From: Larix kaempferi | Taxonomy: Eukaryota > Streptophyta > Pinopsida > Pinales > Pinaceae | Length of the DNA: 64,000 bases | NCBI GenBank assembly: GCA_027924585.1 | Contig: BSBM01000636.1 | Location: forward strand, 7,394,001 to 7,458,000 | Direction of reading: 5' to 3' | Shown here: piece by piece, positions 12,901 to 27,900 of the stretch | How positions within the stretch are numbered: position 1 is the first letter of the stretch | Layout: every line of letters begins with the position of its first letter | Program-made: the position numbers and the translations under genes | Notes under the pieces: generated by a model | What the model was told of the DNA's origin: nothing | The model's input: the letters and a program-made list of their open reading frames with translations, nothing else | Database searches by the model: none

Positions 12901-15900
12901 TCACACTACAAATATGCCATGTCACACTAAGTTAAAGGTGTTATTTAGTGAAGGTCAACCTATAATCTCTCATTAATGGTAGTTGACAAGTATGTTGGGT
13001 TGGTGTAGAGTTAAGAGATGATGGTTGAAAATAATAATGAAAGGTTTAGATTCTTGTGCATGCACAATAAATGATATAGTGTTAAATTTTTTAAATTTAT
13101 ATTATAATTTATTTAATTTTTTAGTAAATATACCATTACCTCTTTTTATATATTTAATAAAATCTAAAACTTAAAAAAAACTAAAATTATAATGAAAAAT
13201 TATAATTTACAATAATACTAAAAATAAACAATTACTATTTTTATTTTATTTTATATTATCACTACTTCGAAGTCATTTAAAATACAAATATAACATTAAT
13301 TAAGATGCTAGTGGATTAATTTTTAAATAATAAAAGCATTTATAAAATTAATCTCTTATAAATAACAATAAATAAATTTTAAAGAGTATCATAAATTAAA
13401 AAAATAGGAGAGAGATAAAATAATCTTTCACTATTTTTGCGATAACTTTCTCCTCCAAACTCGGAATTTAAGGTTTTTGGTACCATTGGAAAGGTGTCGA
13501 TGAGACCTTTCCAATGGTACCAAAAATGTCAAATTCCGAGTTTAGAGGAGAAAGTTATCACAAAAATAGAGAATACTTATTTTATATCTCTCCTATTTTT
13601 TATTTATGATATTTTTTTAAATATTATTTATTTTTATTTTTAAGAGATGAATTATATAAATATTTTTATTATTTCAAAATTATTTCACTATCATTTTAAT
13701 TAATGTGAGCTTTATATTTTAAAGAATTTAGAAGTATAGTGATAATATAAATTACTCTATATTTATTATTTCAAGTAAATCTATTACAAATAACAATAAA
13801 TAAATTTTAAAAAGAATCATAAATAAAAATAATAGGAGAGAGATAAAATAAACTTTCGCTATTTTTGCGATAACTTTCTCCTATGAATTCATAATTTGAC
13901 TTTTTGGTACCATTGGAAAGGTCTCGTCGATACCTTTTGAATGGTACCAAAAGCGTCAAATGTCAAGTCTGGATGAGAAAGTTATCACTAAAATAGTAAA
14001 ATCTTATTTTATTTCTCCTACTTTTTTTTTATGATATTTTTTTAAATATTATTTATTTTTATTTTTAAGAGATTAATTATATAAATATTTTTATTATTTC
14101 AAAATTACTCCACTATAATCTTAGTCAATGTGAGATTTATATTTTAAAGAATTTAGAAGTAGTGATAATATAAATTAGTCTATATTTATTATTTCAAGTA
14201 TATTTATTATTTCAAAATTACTCCAATATCATCTTAATTAATGTGAGATTTATATTTTAACAAAATTAGAAATAGTGATAATAAAAAATATTCTTTATTT
14301 ATTATTTCAAGTATATTTATCATATTTTGAGATAAACTTTTCAAAATCTTAACCAAGGTGAGGGTTATATGAAATTAGTTATTGTCAAATAAAATTATGA
14401 CACATAAGCATCTTTAACTTCTTATGTCCAACTCAACCATAATGGTTGACCAAAGTTATTGAAATCATTTGGTTTGAGAAATCCAACTCATCCATGAGAA
14501 ATCCAACTCATCCATGGCACGGTTTTTTATAAGGCCCATTTTATACCTCAAATTTCCTCTAATTGATCCTTTGAGATGTAGCTGCAAAACCATATGGTTT
14601 GATAAGATATGATGAACATTGCTTCTTATCCAAGGGTCTTCGCCCACTCGAATGCTCTGGTCATCTCCCACTCTCCAAGAAAGTCCATTGTCAATTAGGT
14701 TGAAAGATAGAATATTGGCTTTCCAAATAAATAGATACATTTTGAATTGATTTATGTGGATTTCGCGTCCATTCAAGAATAGTAGCTAGAGCTATATATT
14801 TTTGTTGTACTGCTTCCCTCCACAGTCCAGATCCACTGATCAATCTCCAAACATTCTTCACCACCAATTCCCTTGAGAATGCATATATATTTTTAATGCC
14901 CCACCCTCCTTAGCATTTAGGAGTTGCTATTGTTTGCCACTTTACCCACGTTGTCCCCTGTTGATCCACCCTTCATGACCAAAAGAATTGAAAACTTATT
15001 TTCATGATTTTATCTAGAACACCTCTAGAAATACAAGATAATGACATCCAAAACACCTAAGTAGCCTCCAACATAGCTTCACCAAAACCAGTCTCCTACC
15101 TTTGGATATCCATCGAAAGCTCCAATTTGATATTCATTTCTCGCAGTTTTCTATCAACTAGTCCCAATCCGTTTGTAGGTATGAAGTAGGTTTTAAATTA
15201 AATCCCAAATAGTTTAGTCCCTCGTCAAAAACTGACGAAGGATACTGGAATATAGTCATGAACCGAAGCATGTCTTCTTCCTCTATCCCTTCACCTATGA
15301 TCGTGGATTTCCTCTCATTCACCTTCATTCCCGTAGCCATGCAAAATAACTCCAGAATATCAGAGAGTTTCTGCAGATCTCTCATCGATTCATCACTAAA
15401 GATAAGAATATCATCGACAAACACGATATGTGAAAGGAAAACTCTACCTCCAAATTCAAACCTTTAAATCCATTGTTCCTTTTTGCTTATAAAATGCTTC
15501 TAACAAGGCCTTCTACTACCAAAAGAAACAATAATGGGGCAAGGGGACATCCTTGTCTTATACCTCGCAAAGGTAAAAAAGAAGTTAGATGTAGCACCAT
15601 TAATCAACACAGAAAAAGATACAGATATCATGCATCCCATTACCCATCTCATGAAGGGAATACTAAACCCCACCTAAGACATTACCATCCTCAAATAACA
15701 CCAACTTACCCGATCATATGCCTTCGAAAGGTCAATTTTGATGACTACTGACCTCAACTTTTTAGCTCTTATGGAATGTAGGCCCTCTTGTGCAATGTCG
15801 ATAGCTTCGTGAATCTACCTTTCTAACAAAAAGCCAAACTGTTCGGCAGAGATACCTATAGACAAAAGAGGTTTGATTCTTTTGGAAATAATTTTAGCCA

Positions 15901-18900
15901 CTATCTTATATATATAGTGTTGCATAAAGATATTGGCTTGAATTATTTAAAGTTGCCCCGATTATCTGATTTTGGGACAAGGGCAATAAATGTAGAGTTG
16001 AATGCAGCTAAGTTCTTTCAACTTCTTCTGGTCTCAACCACCCGAAGCAAATCCTTCCTCGACACCTCACACAAACCAATGAAGAACTTCGCCGACATCC
16101 CATCTGGACCAGGACTTTGTCCTTCTTAAATTGTGAAGAACCTCCTCAATCTCTTTACTAGTGACTTCCTCCATTAGTATCTAGTTATCCTTTGCGTTGG
16201 CAAACTGCAAAAAAAGATGAGCTATTCTAACTACTTCTGCTATATTATCCCTACCCTCCAGTTTGAACAAATTATCAAAATGTTTAATTCTAGGATTAGC
16301 AATATCTTTGAAACAATTAACCTCTTCCCCCAAATCATTAGATATTTTCCATATCGTTACATTCCTCCTATAATTTGTGGATTGGTGAAAAAAAATTGTA
16401 TTCTCATCCCCTTTGGCCAACCATAATGCTCTACTCTTGAAACACCAATCTGCTTCCCTGTACTCCATTATCTTCTGCCGATGTTGCTCCATCTCCACCA
16501 CTACTTTCTTAGTTTCCTCATAGCTAAATCCCGTTCCATCCACATCATTCCAAGATGCCAATTGCTCCTCAATTTCTGATAGTTCTTTATCCTCATTTTT
16601 GCAAACCAACCAATAGAATTTTTTTTGTCTAGTTTAAGATCTTTTACTGTTGGAAACCTAATCCTACGGGATTATGGTTCCACTATCAATTTGTAAATAT
16701 TTTTAGGTTGAGAAGATTGAGAGTCTCTGTAGGAATCCAAAGCACTGTTGGAAGATGAAAACCAACAGTCATATGCAATGTATAAATAAATAATCTCTGT
16801 CTTGAATAAAATTATCCGAGAGTTATTCTAACAATGGTATCAAAGCTTTGGCCCAAGTTCAATTCCCCTAAGTTACGTCGATGGACTAACCACCACCTTG
16901 GGAACATGGGACTAACCTCCCATTCAAAGCTTTCTGGTTGGTTTGAAAATTTACCAATATCTACGGGTTTTGGTGTAGTACGGCGGTTAGTCCAACATTT
17001 ACAAATTGGATAGCAAGTGACGCAACCGACTCTCTACACTTACTACTCCCGCTATTTCAATAACGATCGGAAAGTGGTCAAACTTACCTCCAACAACAAA
17101 CCTTTGCCTAATTCGAACTGGAAGGTCCATCATGCCTTTTCTGACCAAAAACTAGTCAAGCCGCTTCGCAATTCTGGGTATCCCCACTTCGCAATTATGG
17201 GTATCCCCACTCCGCAATTACACCAAGTAGGTTTTAACTTAACAGGTTCAATATCTAATATCCTACCTCTTCCAATTTCCAAAGGAAATAGTCTGATAGA
17301 CTATCCTTTAGCGCAAAGGGCCCCAAAACCTCAGAGCATCCCGATGAGAAGTTCAGATCCCTCAGAATAATGTTCTTTTGCTTCATTATATACTTCGAAA
17401 ATAAATTGTCCAAAAATAATACTCTATCCAAGTATGGACCATAAATATTAATGAACAAGAGCCACAAGGTGGCAATGTCCCCGACTTTGAAAATGGCTAG
17501 CAGGTAGCAAAAACATAGAAGCACAGTTATGGTTTGACAGATATTATCGAGAGATCATGAAGAAAAGATAGAAGCCACTAAGAAAGACATATTTAATATA
17601 GATCAAATAATGCTAGAGCAACATCATACACATATTGATGAAATGATGGAGGAATAGAATTGAGCAAAGGCAGGCAAGCAAAAAAAAATTTTAACGCCAA
17701 GTTTTGTATGCTAAACCCTAGAGAACTTTTACAAATATGATTTTAAAACCAACAAAAAAAAAAAAATTAATATTACTGCCTCCAATTTACATCATAAAGA
17801 AAGGAAAATAGTGCTGTAAGGGCTCTATGTACAACATCAAACACTGCCATAAACACTGCCTATCTATTACGATTCTACGGAATTGTTGCTGGTTGATTGC
17901 ATTCGTCTTCCTCGCTCAATGCCTACTACGTTCTCTTGTGTTCTTCTCGAGTCCTTGGAGTATTAAGTGTTAAAAAATACAATGTATTATGACTGATCGT
18001 TGATTGTCAAAATTATTTGGTAAATGGGGTTGTTCAGGATTCGACAGAGTCATCTCGTGCACCAATCATTCTGGTCATACAATCTGTAATCATATATTTT
18101 TTATCAGTCTCTTGGTAAGCTAAGGTCCAAGTGTTTTAACCCTGCTCTGATACCATATTGTCATGTTCCCCTAATCTCAACAAAAAAAAAAATTAACTAT
18201 GTTTAAAATCCAATTTCTCAACAGGAGAAAAGTTATTTTTATTTAATTAGAAACAATATTGATTTAAAGTTTTTTGCCTTCAATTCGAGGTTGTATGTGC
18301 ATGTGGGGATTTTTAGGCTTACTAAGCATCTATGCTTACTCATTTTCCTTATTCAATGCAGACTTCCTTGAAGGTTACCAGATCTCCTGGATTTAATAAA
18401 TTTATCGTGCTCTTCATAATACAATTGTTCCAAGACTTTTGTGAACTAGTTAAGGTATGTAAGGGATATTATATGGTTTCTTACTTTCGAACCGGACAAC
18501 ACTTCTTACCCAAAGGAAACACCAAGGTAGCATTTAAGAGTTTAGCTAGCTTCCATAAACATTGAAGTCTAAAATCCTTCCACGTATACTGTACCTTGAC
18601 AACTTAATTGCTTGGTACTCGAGCCCGACCTTTTCCCAGCTCAAGGGTTTCAAGATTTTTCCATTTCATTATTTCCTCGAGGGTTGAAGAGGTTTAATTT
18701 TCTTTTGGCTCTGTGGCTTCGGCCTTCCGAGGCTTGAGAGCACCTGTAAAGAGAAAGAGAGGGTCTTTTCCAGCCCTCGGCGTCTCTCTGGAAGATTTAG
18801 ATTAATGGTTTAAAGACATAAGAGATGAACTTTTCATCGATTTAAATGTTTGGAGGCTTAAGAGTGGGCTACGCTCACATCATTATTTGAGGGTTTATAA

Positions 18901-21900
18901 GCTGACTACACTCAAAACACTGTTTGGGAGTTCTAAGTGTTATCAATGTAGGTAATGATATAATCCCTTTGTCTTGTATATGCAACTGTCATTTGTTATT
19001 AAATTTTATTGTTGTAGCTTATTATTTAACTCCACCTTGCCTGTTGATTTCGCAGATTGTTCCATGGCTTGTACATTGGAGAGATACACTGTCAATCGTG
19101 GAGCTCATTCTCGGTCGGTAAGACTGAAAAAACTCCTCATGGACTTGCTCCTCGAATTGAAGGGATGTCAACGTGCATTGTTGATGATTGTTAACTCATG
19201 GTATGTACCACTCTTATGGACTTACCAGATGTCCATGATTTCTTTTTATGGAAGTCTGTATTATTGAAGGCTATCCACGGCATGGCTATGCTCGTAGTAA
19301 CCGTAACATAATTATTATTCAGAATTAGCTTAGACCGGGTTTTTACATTGGCAGACCTTTTATTTTACAAGGGAAAGGAACAGTCCTGCACCTTGATTTA
19401 TAAATATGTACTTGTATGAACTTTTACCCTAGTAATTCTTTTCTAGTTACGATCTTGAGAACTGAGGGTGTTTACCCTAATGCTTTACGCAGCCCCTCTT
19501 TTTGTATCTCCTGCAATTTGATAACGGGCCATTTGAAGGACTGTTTATATATGAAAATACTGAGCACAGTTTTTAATTTGTAAAATCGTTTTCAAGTTGT
19601 CCATTTTCAAATTCTAGTTTTCGAATATGAAATTTAAAATTCCATTCTTGAAACTACACCACCTGTCAAGAATAATTTAGGATATTTATTGTACTGCTCA
19701 GGTTTTCTATATATAAAAGAAAGAAATCTTTTTAATAACGAATTTAAAAGATTTCCCTTTACTAGATACGGTTTATCACTCTTCAGAGAATTAGGGACAC
19801 CGTAGAATACAGTCGGGCCTTCAATTTCGGGCCATACTATTGACTACTACTATTTGTCTAAACCTACTTTCTCCTGCCAAAATAAATCTATTGAAACTCT
19901 TGCATGCCACTGATCCCATATCCTTTCAATAAGATACAACACATTAACATTAAAAATATAAAAGCTACTACCTGGTAGAACTCTATGGCCAATTATCACC
20001 TAAACTATTTTTTCACCATTTTAAGAAAGCTGAATTTGTTTAAAACCATTTTCTGAAATGTCAGCAATAACATAACGGCTGCACCATTTGCCAAATTTGC
20101 ATGGAAGAGTAACGACTGATTATGGTTTTGACATAACATTTTCATGCAATACATATATTTAGGGAAAAAAAATGAACTTGTCAAATTCCCCACAGTCATG
20201 GTTCACAGCTCATGGGCCATCTTGCCCATGGAATGGGGCCATTTTATGCTGTTAGTGCCAGGTGGCGCAACAGTAGAGACCAGGTGCAAGACATGAGCGA
20301 ATTTGACAGAATAAATAGTGATTTCTCCATTGAAGGGATCTCTCTAGTGTGATGTATACATTCCGTCTATCTAGAATGATGTATGCATGGGTAAATTTAC
20401 CAGGTGGTGCAACAGTTGAGACCAGGTGCAAAGACATGAGAGAATTTGGTGGAATAAATATTAATTTCTCGGTTGAAGGGATCTCTCTAGAGTGAGGCAT
20501 ACGTTCCATCTATCTAGAAGGATGTATACATGGGCAGGTTTGGCACCCAGTGTTACTAGGGAGTATCCTGTCACGAAAGAAAGAAAAAGGAGCAGGTTTG
20601 CTACATAGATATAGGGAGTATCAGAAAAAAAAATTGTATAAACAGATTACCAACTAAACATATAACACTAATATATTCCACTCCTTAATATTCCAGCTGC
20701 CACCAGTGCTTATTGATTCACTTAACGGGAGTATTGCAAATATGATTGAATCTAAAACAAACAAAGGGCCAAGGCTAAGCGGAATAATCCATACTGTTAT
20801 GAAATTGCCCTTGGTAAAAGCGAAGTGATTATTATCACTACCATCCGCTCCTTCCCAAATCCCTCCGCCGCCTCCTCCTCCGCCCACACCATGGATCAAA
20901 CACTTGGTAACCCCCATTTTCTCAGACTTTCCGCCAAAAGAAGAACCAGTCCATAATTTCTTGGGGCTCCTACATCCTCCATTTCGAAAGTTAATTCCTG
21001 CCAAGCGGGTTAAAAGAGGGATCCCGGACAACACAACCGAAGGATACGCTAAACCTGTCACCATGATCCGCAAAACACCACCGAATTGCCCAACATTATT
21101 ACCGATGGGTTACGCTTCATTCCATTAATGAAAGTAAGCAGGAAGTGGCCATAAAAGATGTCCACGGTTCCACCTCTGCGAATCTATCCATGTGGGAGTC
21201 GCCATGACCAGAAGCAGTGCTCCCCCGTCCCCCCACCTTCTTCCTATCTGAATGAATTAGCCAAATGATTTCACTTCAAGTGAAGGGTTCCCAAGCCCGG
21301 TACGTTCCTCTGGAGGTTCAGGATCGCAAATGGACGTTCGAGAAGGAAGCTAGGGGCTCAGAATCGGCACAGATAGATACACCAGGGCTCGGGATCTGCG
21401 GCTGTGCGTTTGGTGTAACGCGTTGGCTCGGTGTTGAATGAGGTTAAAATCCGACAAAAACCTCATCAGTCGAGTACGCAAGGACCGTTTATAAAATTTT
21501 CAGGTTCTTAATAAAGATCTTTTATAAATTGATTTCGCTGTAAACTAAACACCCATATTTCTTTACAAACTCAAGTTTGATACAAAAATATGCATTGTCA
21601 ATTTATTATCAACGTGAATTCAGGTTTATATCTTAACTGAAATGTCTAGAACAATTGGGCAAAACCCCAATTCAGGATTTAAAAACCATAATATTTACAA
21701 ATAGTTTCATGGAGCATAAAACTCCTCTCCAACCAAAAAAAGAAACTGTGTTGGAGGTTATAGTTCCTAACTGTATTAATTCCCAACAAAACAACTCGTC
21801 GTTTCAACCAAGTTAATAACATAACCTGTAAACTTAAAACATTGCCCATGAATATGCAGGAAGGAGAGACAATGGAACCGGCAATTATGGCCCAAGGCTT

Positions 21901-24900
21901 ACCTTGGAAGACAAAACCCCGGGTCGCTCGGCATCTAACCTCGGCGTGCCTGTCACATTTCGCAAATGCTGTAAACCTCCTATCAAGAACATTGCATTTA
22001 TGTTACAGTCTAAAACAGTAAAGCTGAGTTGAAACGATTTTAAATTTAATACAAAATGAACTCAACCTTAAAATAAAACCAGCCCTCGCGCCAGACGACC
22101 TCGTGCCAGTTGATAGCTTTGTCGTTCACGTTATAGAAATATTCATGCATTCGTTCCAAGAAGATGGATGAAACGGGTTAATACTTTTATTGCACGCAGT
22201 ACATTTAACGAGAATTCGGCCCTCCGGATAATCGGCTGGGAAAAGAGACGAGGGCTTGCTTACTCACTGGCTTTATCAAACTTACCAAAAATCTGGATGA
22301 GAGAGATGTCCAAGTTGGCGCCATATGAAGAGAAGTCTCCCATTACTAGCCAACATGATAAGAGAAGGACCCTATTAAGCCACCTACCCGATAGAGGAGC
22401 CCCATGCGCCATAAGATATAATGGCTATACGTGTTATAGAGCGTGTTGACGCCTAGCTCATGGGCAATACTATATGTGCTGTGTTCACCTATAGTGCCCG
22501 GGATGAGGCGGCTTTGCAGTGCAGTGGCTTCGTGCAGTGAGTAAACCTTCTGTGGATGATTTCTATGTGAAAATAATAATGAAATAGACGAGATGAGTGA
22601 ATCACATAAGTAATAAGTAATATCAAATACTCAGTTTTGTGAGGACCCGGAGGGACTCTCCCGAGGGACGCCATTAAATCTATGATTCACTGTAACCAAA
22701 CCTACCAGAAACACAGAAACAAGAATTGGAGTCTCAATTTGATGTCGATATGAAGCTGCGCCTTTGTAACCTCGATGCAACCTGCCATCACGTACAACAC
22801 ATAAGTTAAACCAAGAAATTTTTTATGAATCAATAGGTAAGTAAGTAAAGAACAGTCAAGTCCCAAAGCTCGTGTCATAAGCTCTATCTCGCTCGTGTCA
22901 TAAGCTCTATCTCGCTCGTGTCATAAGCTCTATCTGGTATGAATTTCTACCTTCCACCTCTTAACGCCTCGCAGACAGTGCAACAGGATAAAGCCACTTC
23001 GCAGAGCCAAAGGTCATGGCAGTACAAAGATTTGACGCTGTCATCATAACACTATTTAATGTTTAATAAAAACTCCAGCGGCAGGGTGGTGACTCACATC
23101 CACGGTCACATTTCACGAGTTTAAATTTTGTATTATTATGAAGACCTTAATGCAGTGTGCAACATATAAAATCAAACTATTAATAAAGCCCAAAACGACT
23201 TACGCCACCTGTTTAACAAAAAGCAATAAATAATAATAAAATAATAAACAATTAAAGCACGAAGTCTGCAACTCGCACGGAAGCCAGAAACCACCATGAC
23301 GTCAGCCCGCCGCCCCCTCTTGGGGTGGGAAAAACTAGGCTGGCGTCATTGTTTTACAACCAATCACATTTAAAAAAAATACGAATTTTAAAAATTGGAT
23401 TTAATATAGCATATTCAAACTATATTCAAACTATAGCTCTAGGGTAAATTTCTAGGTTCAATAGGCAACAATAATAGGCATCCGACGATACATTTATGTT
23501 CCCCTTCGGGGACATAATAAGAGTTCCCTACCCAACTCAACTCTTGACAATATAGTACACATCTTAATCTGGATTCCACCGCCCATGATGAGGGCCTTCT
23601 GCATCAATAAAACTGAATTCCCATCCTCGAATACACTTTGCTAACTCCATTACAATCTTTTCTCCATCGCCCATAATTCCCTGAAGGAACCAGGAACATA
23701 TCCTAGTTTGGATCCCCATTCCTTCGATACCCATTCCTTTAGCCCAAATTCACCAACTATGCGACCAACGAAACGACCTACCAGAGTCATTTCACTAGTC
23801 ATAACCGCCTCATTCAGTCTAAGGTCTTCACCAAGCACAAGATCAACATGCTTCGGCTTATTTTCGATACACCTTTTTCGTTTTTTCTAAGCCGCCACTC
23901 TGATAGCCTGGCTCCTCCCAGAATCCAGATCACCTGAATTTTTTCCAGGCAACTCCGTAGCTCTATGTTGAGTAACTCCAAAGAGATCAGATAGGCAAAG
24001 ACGCTTCCCGATAAAACCTTCCCCAAGAAACTGATCCTCCGCATTCACTTTGTCTGGCATATCACTTTTGCTGCATTCAATATCTACTTCGGAGAAAATG
24101 CCACGCTAAGCTGACGAACCTCCCTCAAATCCTTCACGGGAGTATCGCATGGATCTGCCAGGAGACCATTAATCTCTTGACTGGGAGTATCACATGGATC
24201 TGCCAGGAGACCAATCTCTTGACTAGATCCTGCAATGTGCGTTAAATGTATTAAGCCACCCGTATCCAGGAGATCTACGGAAGAGTTCCCGATCTGACTT
24301 TTCTGTCAGAGACCCTTCCTGTAAAATCCTCAGATGTACCATCATTTACCCTATCCTGAACAGCCTCGAAACCTTCATTCCGTCCGGTCAGCTGAGAAGC
24401 ACACCTTGCATAAACTCCTAATGGGGACGAAACCCTTGTGTTTGCCTTTGCACGTATCAGAGTCATTGTGCCCAGTCTCATTCAACGCAAACACGACTTC
24501 TCATCACCCTAAAGTTGCTAGGCACGTCATTCAGAAAGTATGAAATCATAGGACTGTACTCTGTTTTTTCAACATGTTATATCTCAATCTTTCAAAATGA
24601 ATCACAAGCGATAGAGAAAAACACTTAACATATCTTAAGAATGGGATAATTTTCTTTAGAAATCACCACCTTTTATATATATGTCTCTGACCATATGCCA
24701 ACGAGAGAATAATTTTCTTTAGAAATCACCACCTTTTATATATATGTCACTATATGCCAACGAGAGAACAAGGCACTTCACCTTGATCCATAAGGTGTTT
24801 TGAAAGAGAGAAACAAAGGGAACCAAGGTAGGTTTTCATGTTTGATTTACACACATGTCAATAACATGGATGATGATATGGTTTTGTGTCAATAGTTAGT

Positions 24901-27900
24901 GTGCGGAGGTGTGGGGGAGATGTAGAGTTAACTTTTTGATTTTGTATTTCCTAAGAATTGTGGATAATTGTAAGGGGTAAGTATTTCCCAAATGGTGTCA
25001 TGCCTAATGAGTTTATTTGCCATAGTTCTATGCTTGAAATTATTCAAATGTTTAGTTTGGTCATTATTTATTTAACACGCAAATAGCTTGTACATTCACA
25101 CAAATTTAGTGCAATGTTGTTTTGATGTTGTTTCTATAACTAAACTTCAGCCTAACTCAATACATAATTACTTTCATACTCCCACCAGTCTCCTACTAAA
25201 CAACAACATAATTAACTATATAATTATATGCATATTTACTATCAAACATTTACCAAATTACAACGCAAATGACTACATTAACATATATTGATCGTAATCC
25301 TAGATCTATTAAGAACCACTTTTCATTGATACAAAATTTTGTGATAGAAATTCAAGATTGTTATTGATTTCTTGAAGAACACTTCAGAGCAATATGTGAG
25401 TCTTCTTCTTCTTCAATCTTCTACAACCAATTCAATAGCCTCATTGACTTCCTCAAACAACAAAATAGATGACAACAATTCAGCATGGGCCCTTTCTTAC
25501 CTCTAGACTTTCCCAATAGCGATGGCGATGGTAGGCATCCCTTTGACATGAAGACTCTCAAAGCCAACCTTCCTCCTTATAATTAATTCTAATGGGAAGC
25601 ATATATTCATTATGATAATTGGTTTGTATCACGTTTGTATTCATTTCAATCAAGGGACATTGAAATCATTTTATTGATGTTGAGATTTACCATGGATCCA
25701 TATTAACCCTGAACTATTATGTATCTAGAGGGAAAAAAACAATTACTAACTCGTAGTAGTGATCAATAGAAATGCAATTTGTCACCATTAATCACCTTGT
25801 CATCTACACAACTAACCTGAACACAATAGACATCAATAGAATTTACACCTTGATGACATTCCCTTCATTATCCTATCATTTAGAAATTGAGTTGTGTTCT
25901 CATACATATATCAATATCTCATCAATTAAAAAATCATTGCGAGGAGGCTTTGTACTACATGACATTAGAAATGAAGCATCACACTTCCATGTGCAATTCT
26001 TCCTCCTATGCCAAAACAAGACTTGGGTTTCCCTCCTTTCCAACTACCTCATCACCATCCTTGACCCTTGTTGAGCTTTCGAGCCCTATTTGTAGGCCTC
26101 CAATTTTATCACCCACTACCTTCTCATTGAAAACTTTACCATAAGATTCCTTCTCTCCCATCATTACTCAATTCACATTTAATGTCATTCGACACACCTT
26201 CACCAGTGTAGGGGGTTTGCTATTTGTAATGATTACTTTGTAAATATGTGATAAAGTAACACAAAGATATACAAGGTGTTACATATAGTAGGAAATAAGG
26301 AATCACCGAGAAATCAATTTTAATGAAATAAATAATTATATATGTATCCTTAGAATTGAACATTTTCATACATTTAATGCAATTTCTATTTTTACATTTA
26401 CAACTTTGTAAAATTAATTATTTTAATATCATCACTAACCATTCCTTTACATATTCATATTGAGAATTCTTTCATCACTAATTAACAATTAAGAGACAAA
26501 ACCTAAAACCTAGGAATTAGTAACCTTGATGTGGCATTTACAATAATCAAACTTGGTTGGTTTGTGTTTGATTACATTACAAAATTTATTAAAAACAAAT
26601 ATTTAACCCAAAAAATAGTTATCATTAATTTGAACAAAATAAAAGTAAATAATATTTGTTATAACTTTTTGAAAAAATAGTTATCATTAATTTGAACAAA
26701 ATAAAAGTAAATAATTTTTGTTATAACTTTTTGAAAATAATCTAGTGCATCATGTCTTCTTTAAAAACATTTCCAAGGCTCCATTAAGTGACGTATTCAA
26801 CTTTTTTTATTGTTTGGTATATGTGATAGTTATAAGATAGGGGTATTTCAATTGTTGTTTCACATATATGTACCTACATAATACGTTTCATAAAAGAAGA
26901 AGAAGGAAAGATTAAGCCAGTAAGCATACTCATTTCAAAGTTAATTATCTATTATATTAATAGGAGACACCACTTTTTTATAGCTATTTTCATTAGCATA
27001 ATACACATAGTATATTAAGACTTAAATACAATTATTACTACCCTTCACAACCAATATAAAATAACACAAAAAAAGAAATGGCATTTTATAATTTGGTCTT
27101 GTTAAACAAAAATACATTTCCAAACAAAATAGATAAAATCTCCTTTGCTAAAATAAAGTAAAAGTCACAACAACACAAAACTTCAACAACGTGTAGTCAC
27201 CATTATTACAACCATCTTTATGGCAATAACCTACTTTCTATTGTAATGTCTCCTTGCTAAAACATGAAAACAATCATATGTTATTCTTGTTTCATATGTC
27301 TTTCGGATTAGTCTCTTGGTGAGAACAAGAGAAAAACCAAATAAAATTATAATGAAAAGTTTTTTAAATATTTTTCATAATAGAAAATACCAACAAATAA
27401 ATGCATGTGGAAAAAAAAAATATACTAGTTATTAACGAATAACTTAATTGGGAGGAAACTATTCTTATTGAAATTTAAATTTATCAATTTTAGTGTGGTG
27501 ACACCATCTCAAATACTAAATCACATTATAAAAGACATAATAAATTTTGAATTAATAAATTTAATAATAAAAAATAAGATAACATTTAAGTATTGAGGGC
27601 TTTCGTCCATGGGGGGAAGCTTAAGTGGTAAAGATGAGAAGTTGTAATCGGTTGTAAATGGAAGGTCTCGCGTTTGAATCCCCCCAAACTTACCTATGCG
27701 TTATGGCTTAGGCCCTGTGGATGCACCTAGGGGTATCTAGTGGTAGCGAAATTGAATCCTTGGACCCCATGTCACACGAGTACCAACCGTGTGTCACCCG
27801 ACTACCAACCCAACCCTAGTTGTTGATTCCCCTAGTAAAAAGAAAATATCGAGAGACTTCCATAGTCCAACAAATGATATATCATTTTTTAGATTATTTC

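Larger units (their letters stand above)
12846..14563. mobile_element. Foldback/long inverted-repeat element inserted in LINE A
   Basis: The left edge AGAGGAAATTTGAGGTCTAA (12846) is repeated inverted at the right edge (14563 reading inward: AGAGGAAATTTGAGGTATAA). A second matching inverted block, TTGGGTTGG near 12990 against CCAACTCAACC near 14430, lies at a similar distance from each edge. The middle contains two large AT-rich palindromes. LINE A coding sequence stops at one edge and resumes at the other, so this is an insertion. No ORF of note and no clear target duplication were seen. It could be a foldback element or a MULE-like element with long terminal inverted repeats. Confidence 0.65.
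11368..17524 (-). mobile_element. LINE A: endonuclease, RT, zf-RVT and RNase H, decayed and interrupted
   Basis: Minus-strand order: an endonuclease segment ([24 protein letters not shown], 17255-17524; continuing to a DHFPI motif near 17080); a linker (16181-16609); RT with a [10 protein letters not shown]-like segment near 16100 and [11 protein letters not shown], the catalytic motif, near 15410; thumb and post-RT region ([19 protein letters not shown], 14465-14776); a zf-RVT zinc region reading [20 protein letters not shown] and CYLCKCEED (12420-12580); and RNase H ([26 protein letters not shown], 11897-12226; [17 protein letters not shown], 11627-11848). This is a plant L1-type LINE with a C-terminal RNase H. 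Frameshifts and stops are frequent. Two later insertions split it (12846-14563 and 16648-16997). The 5' end is missing or unrecognised. Confidence 0.85.

Noticed and set aside
18141-18153. Primer-binding-site-like motif suggesting an LTR retrotransposon
   Set aside because: No LTR pair or coding region found around it, so no element is called.
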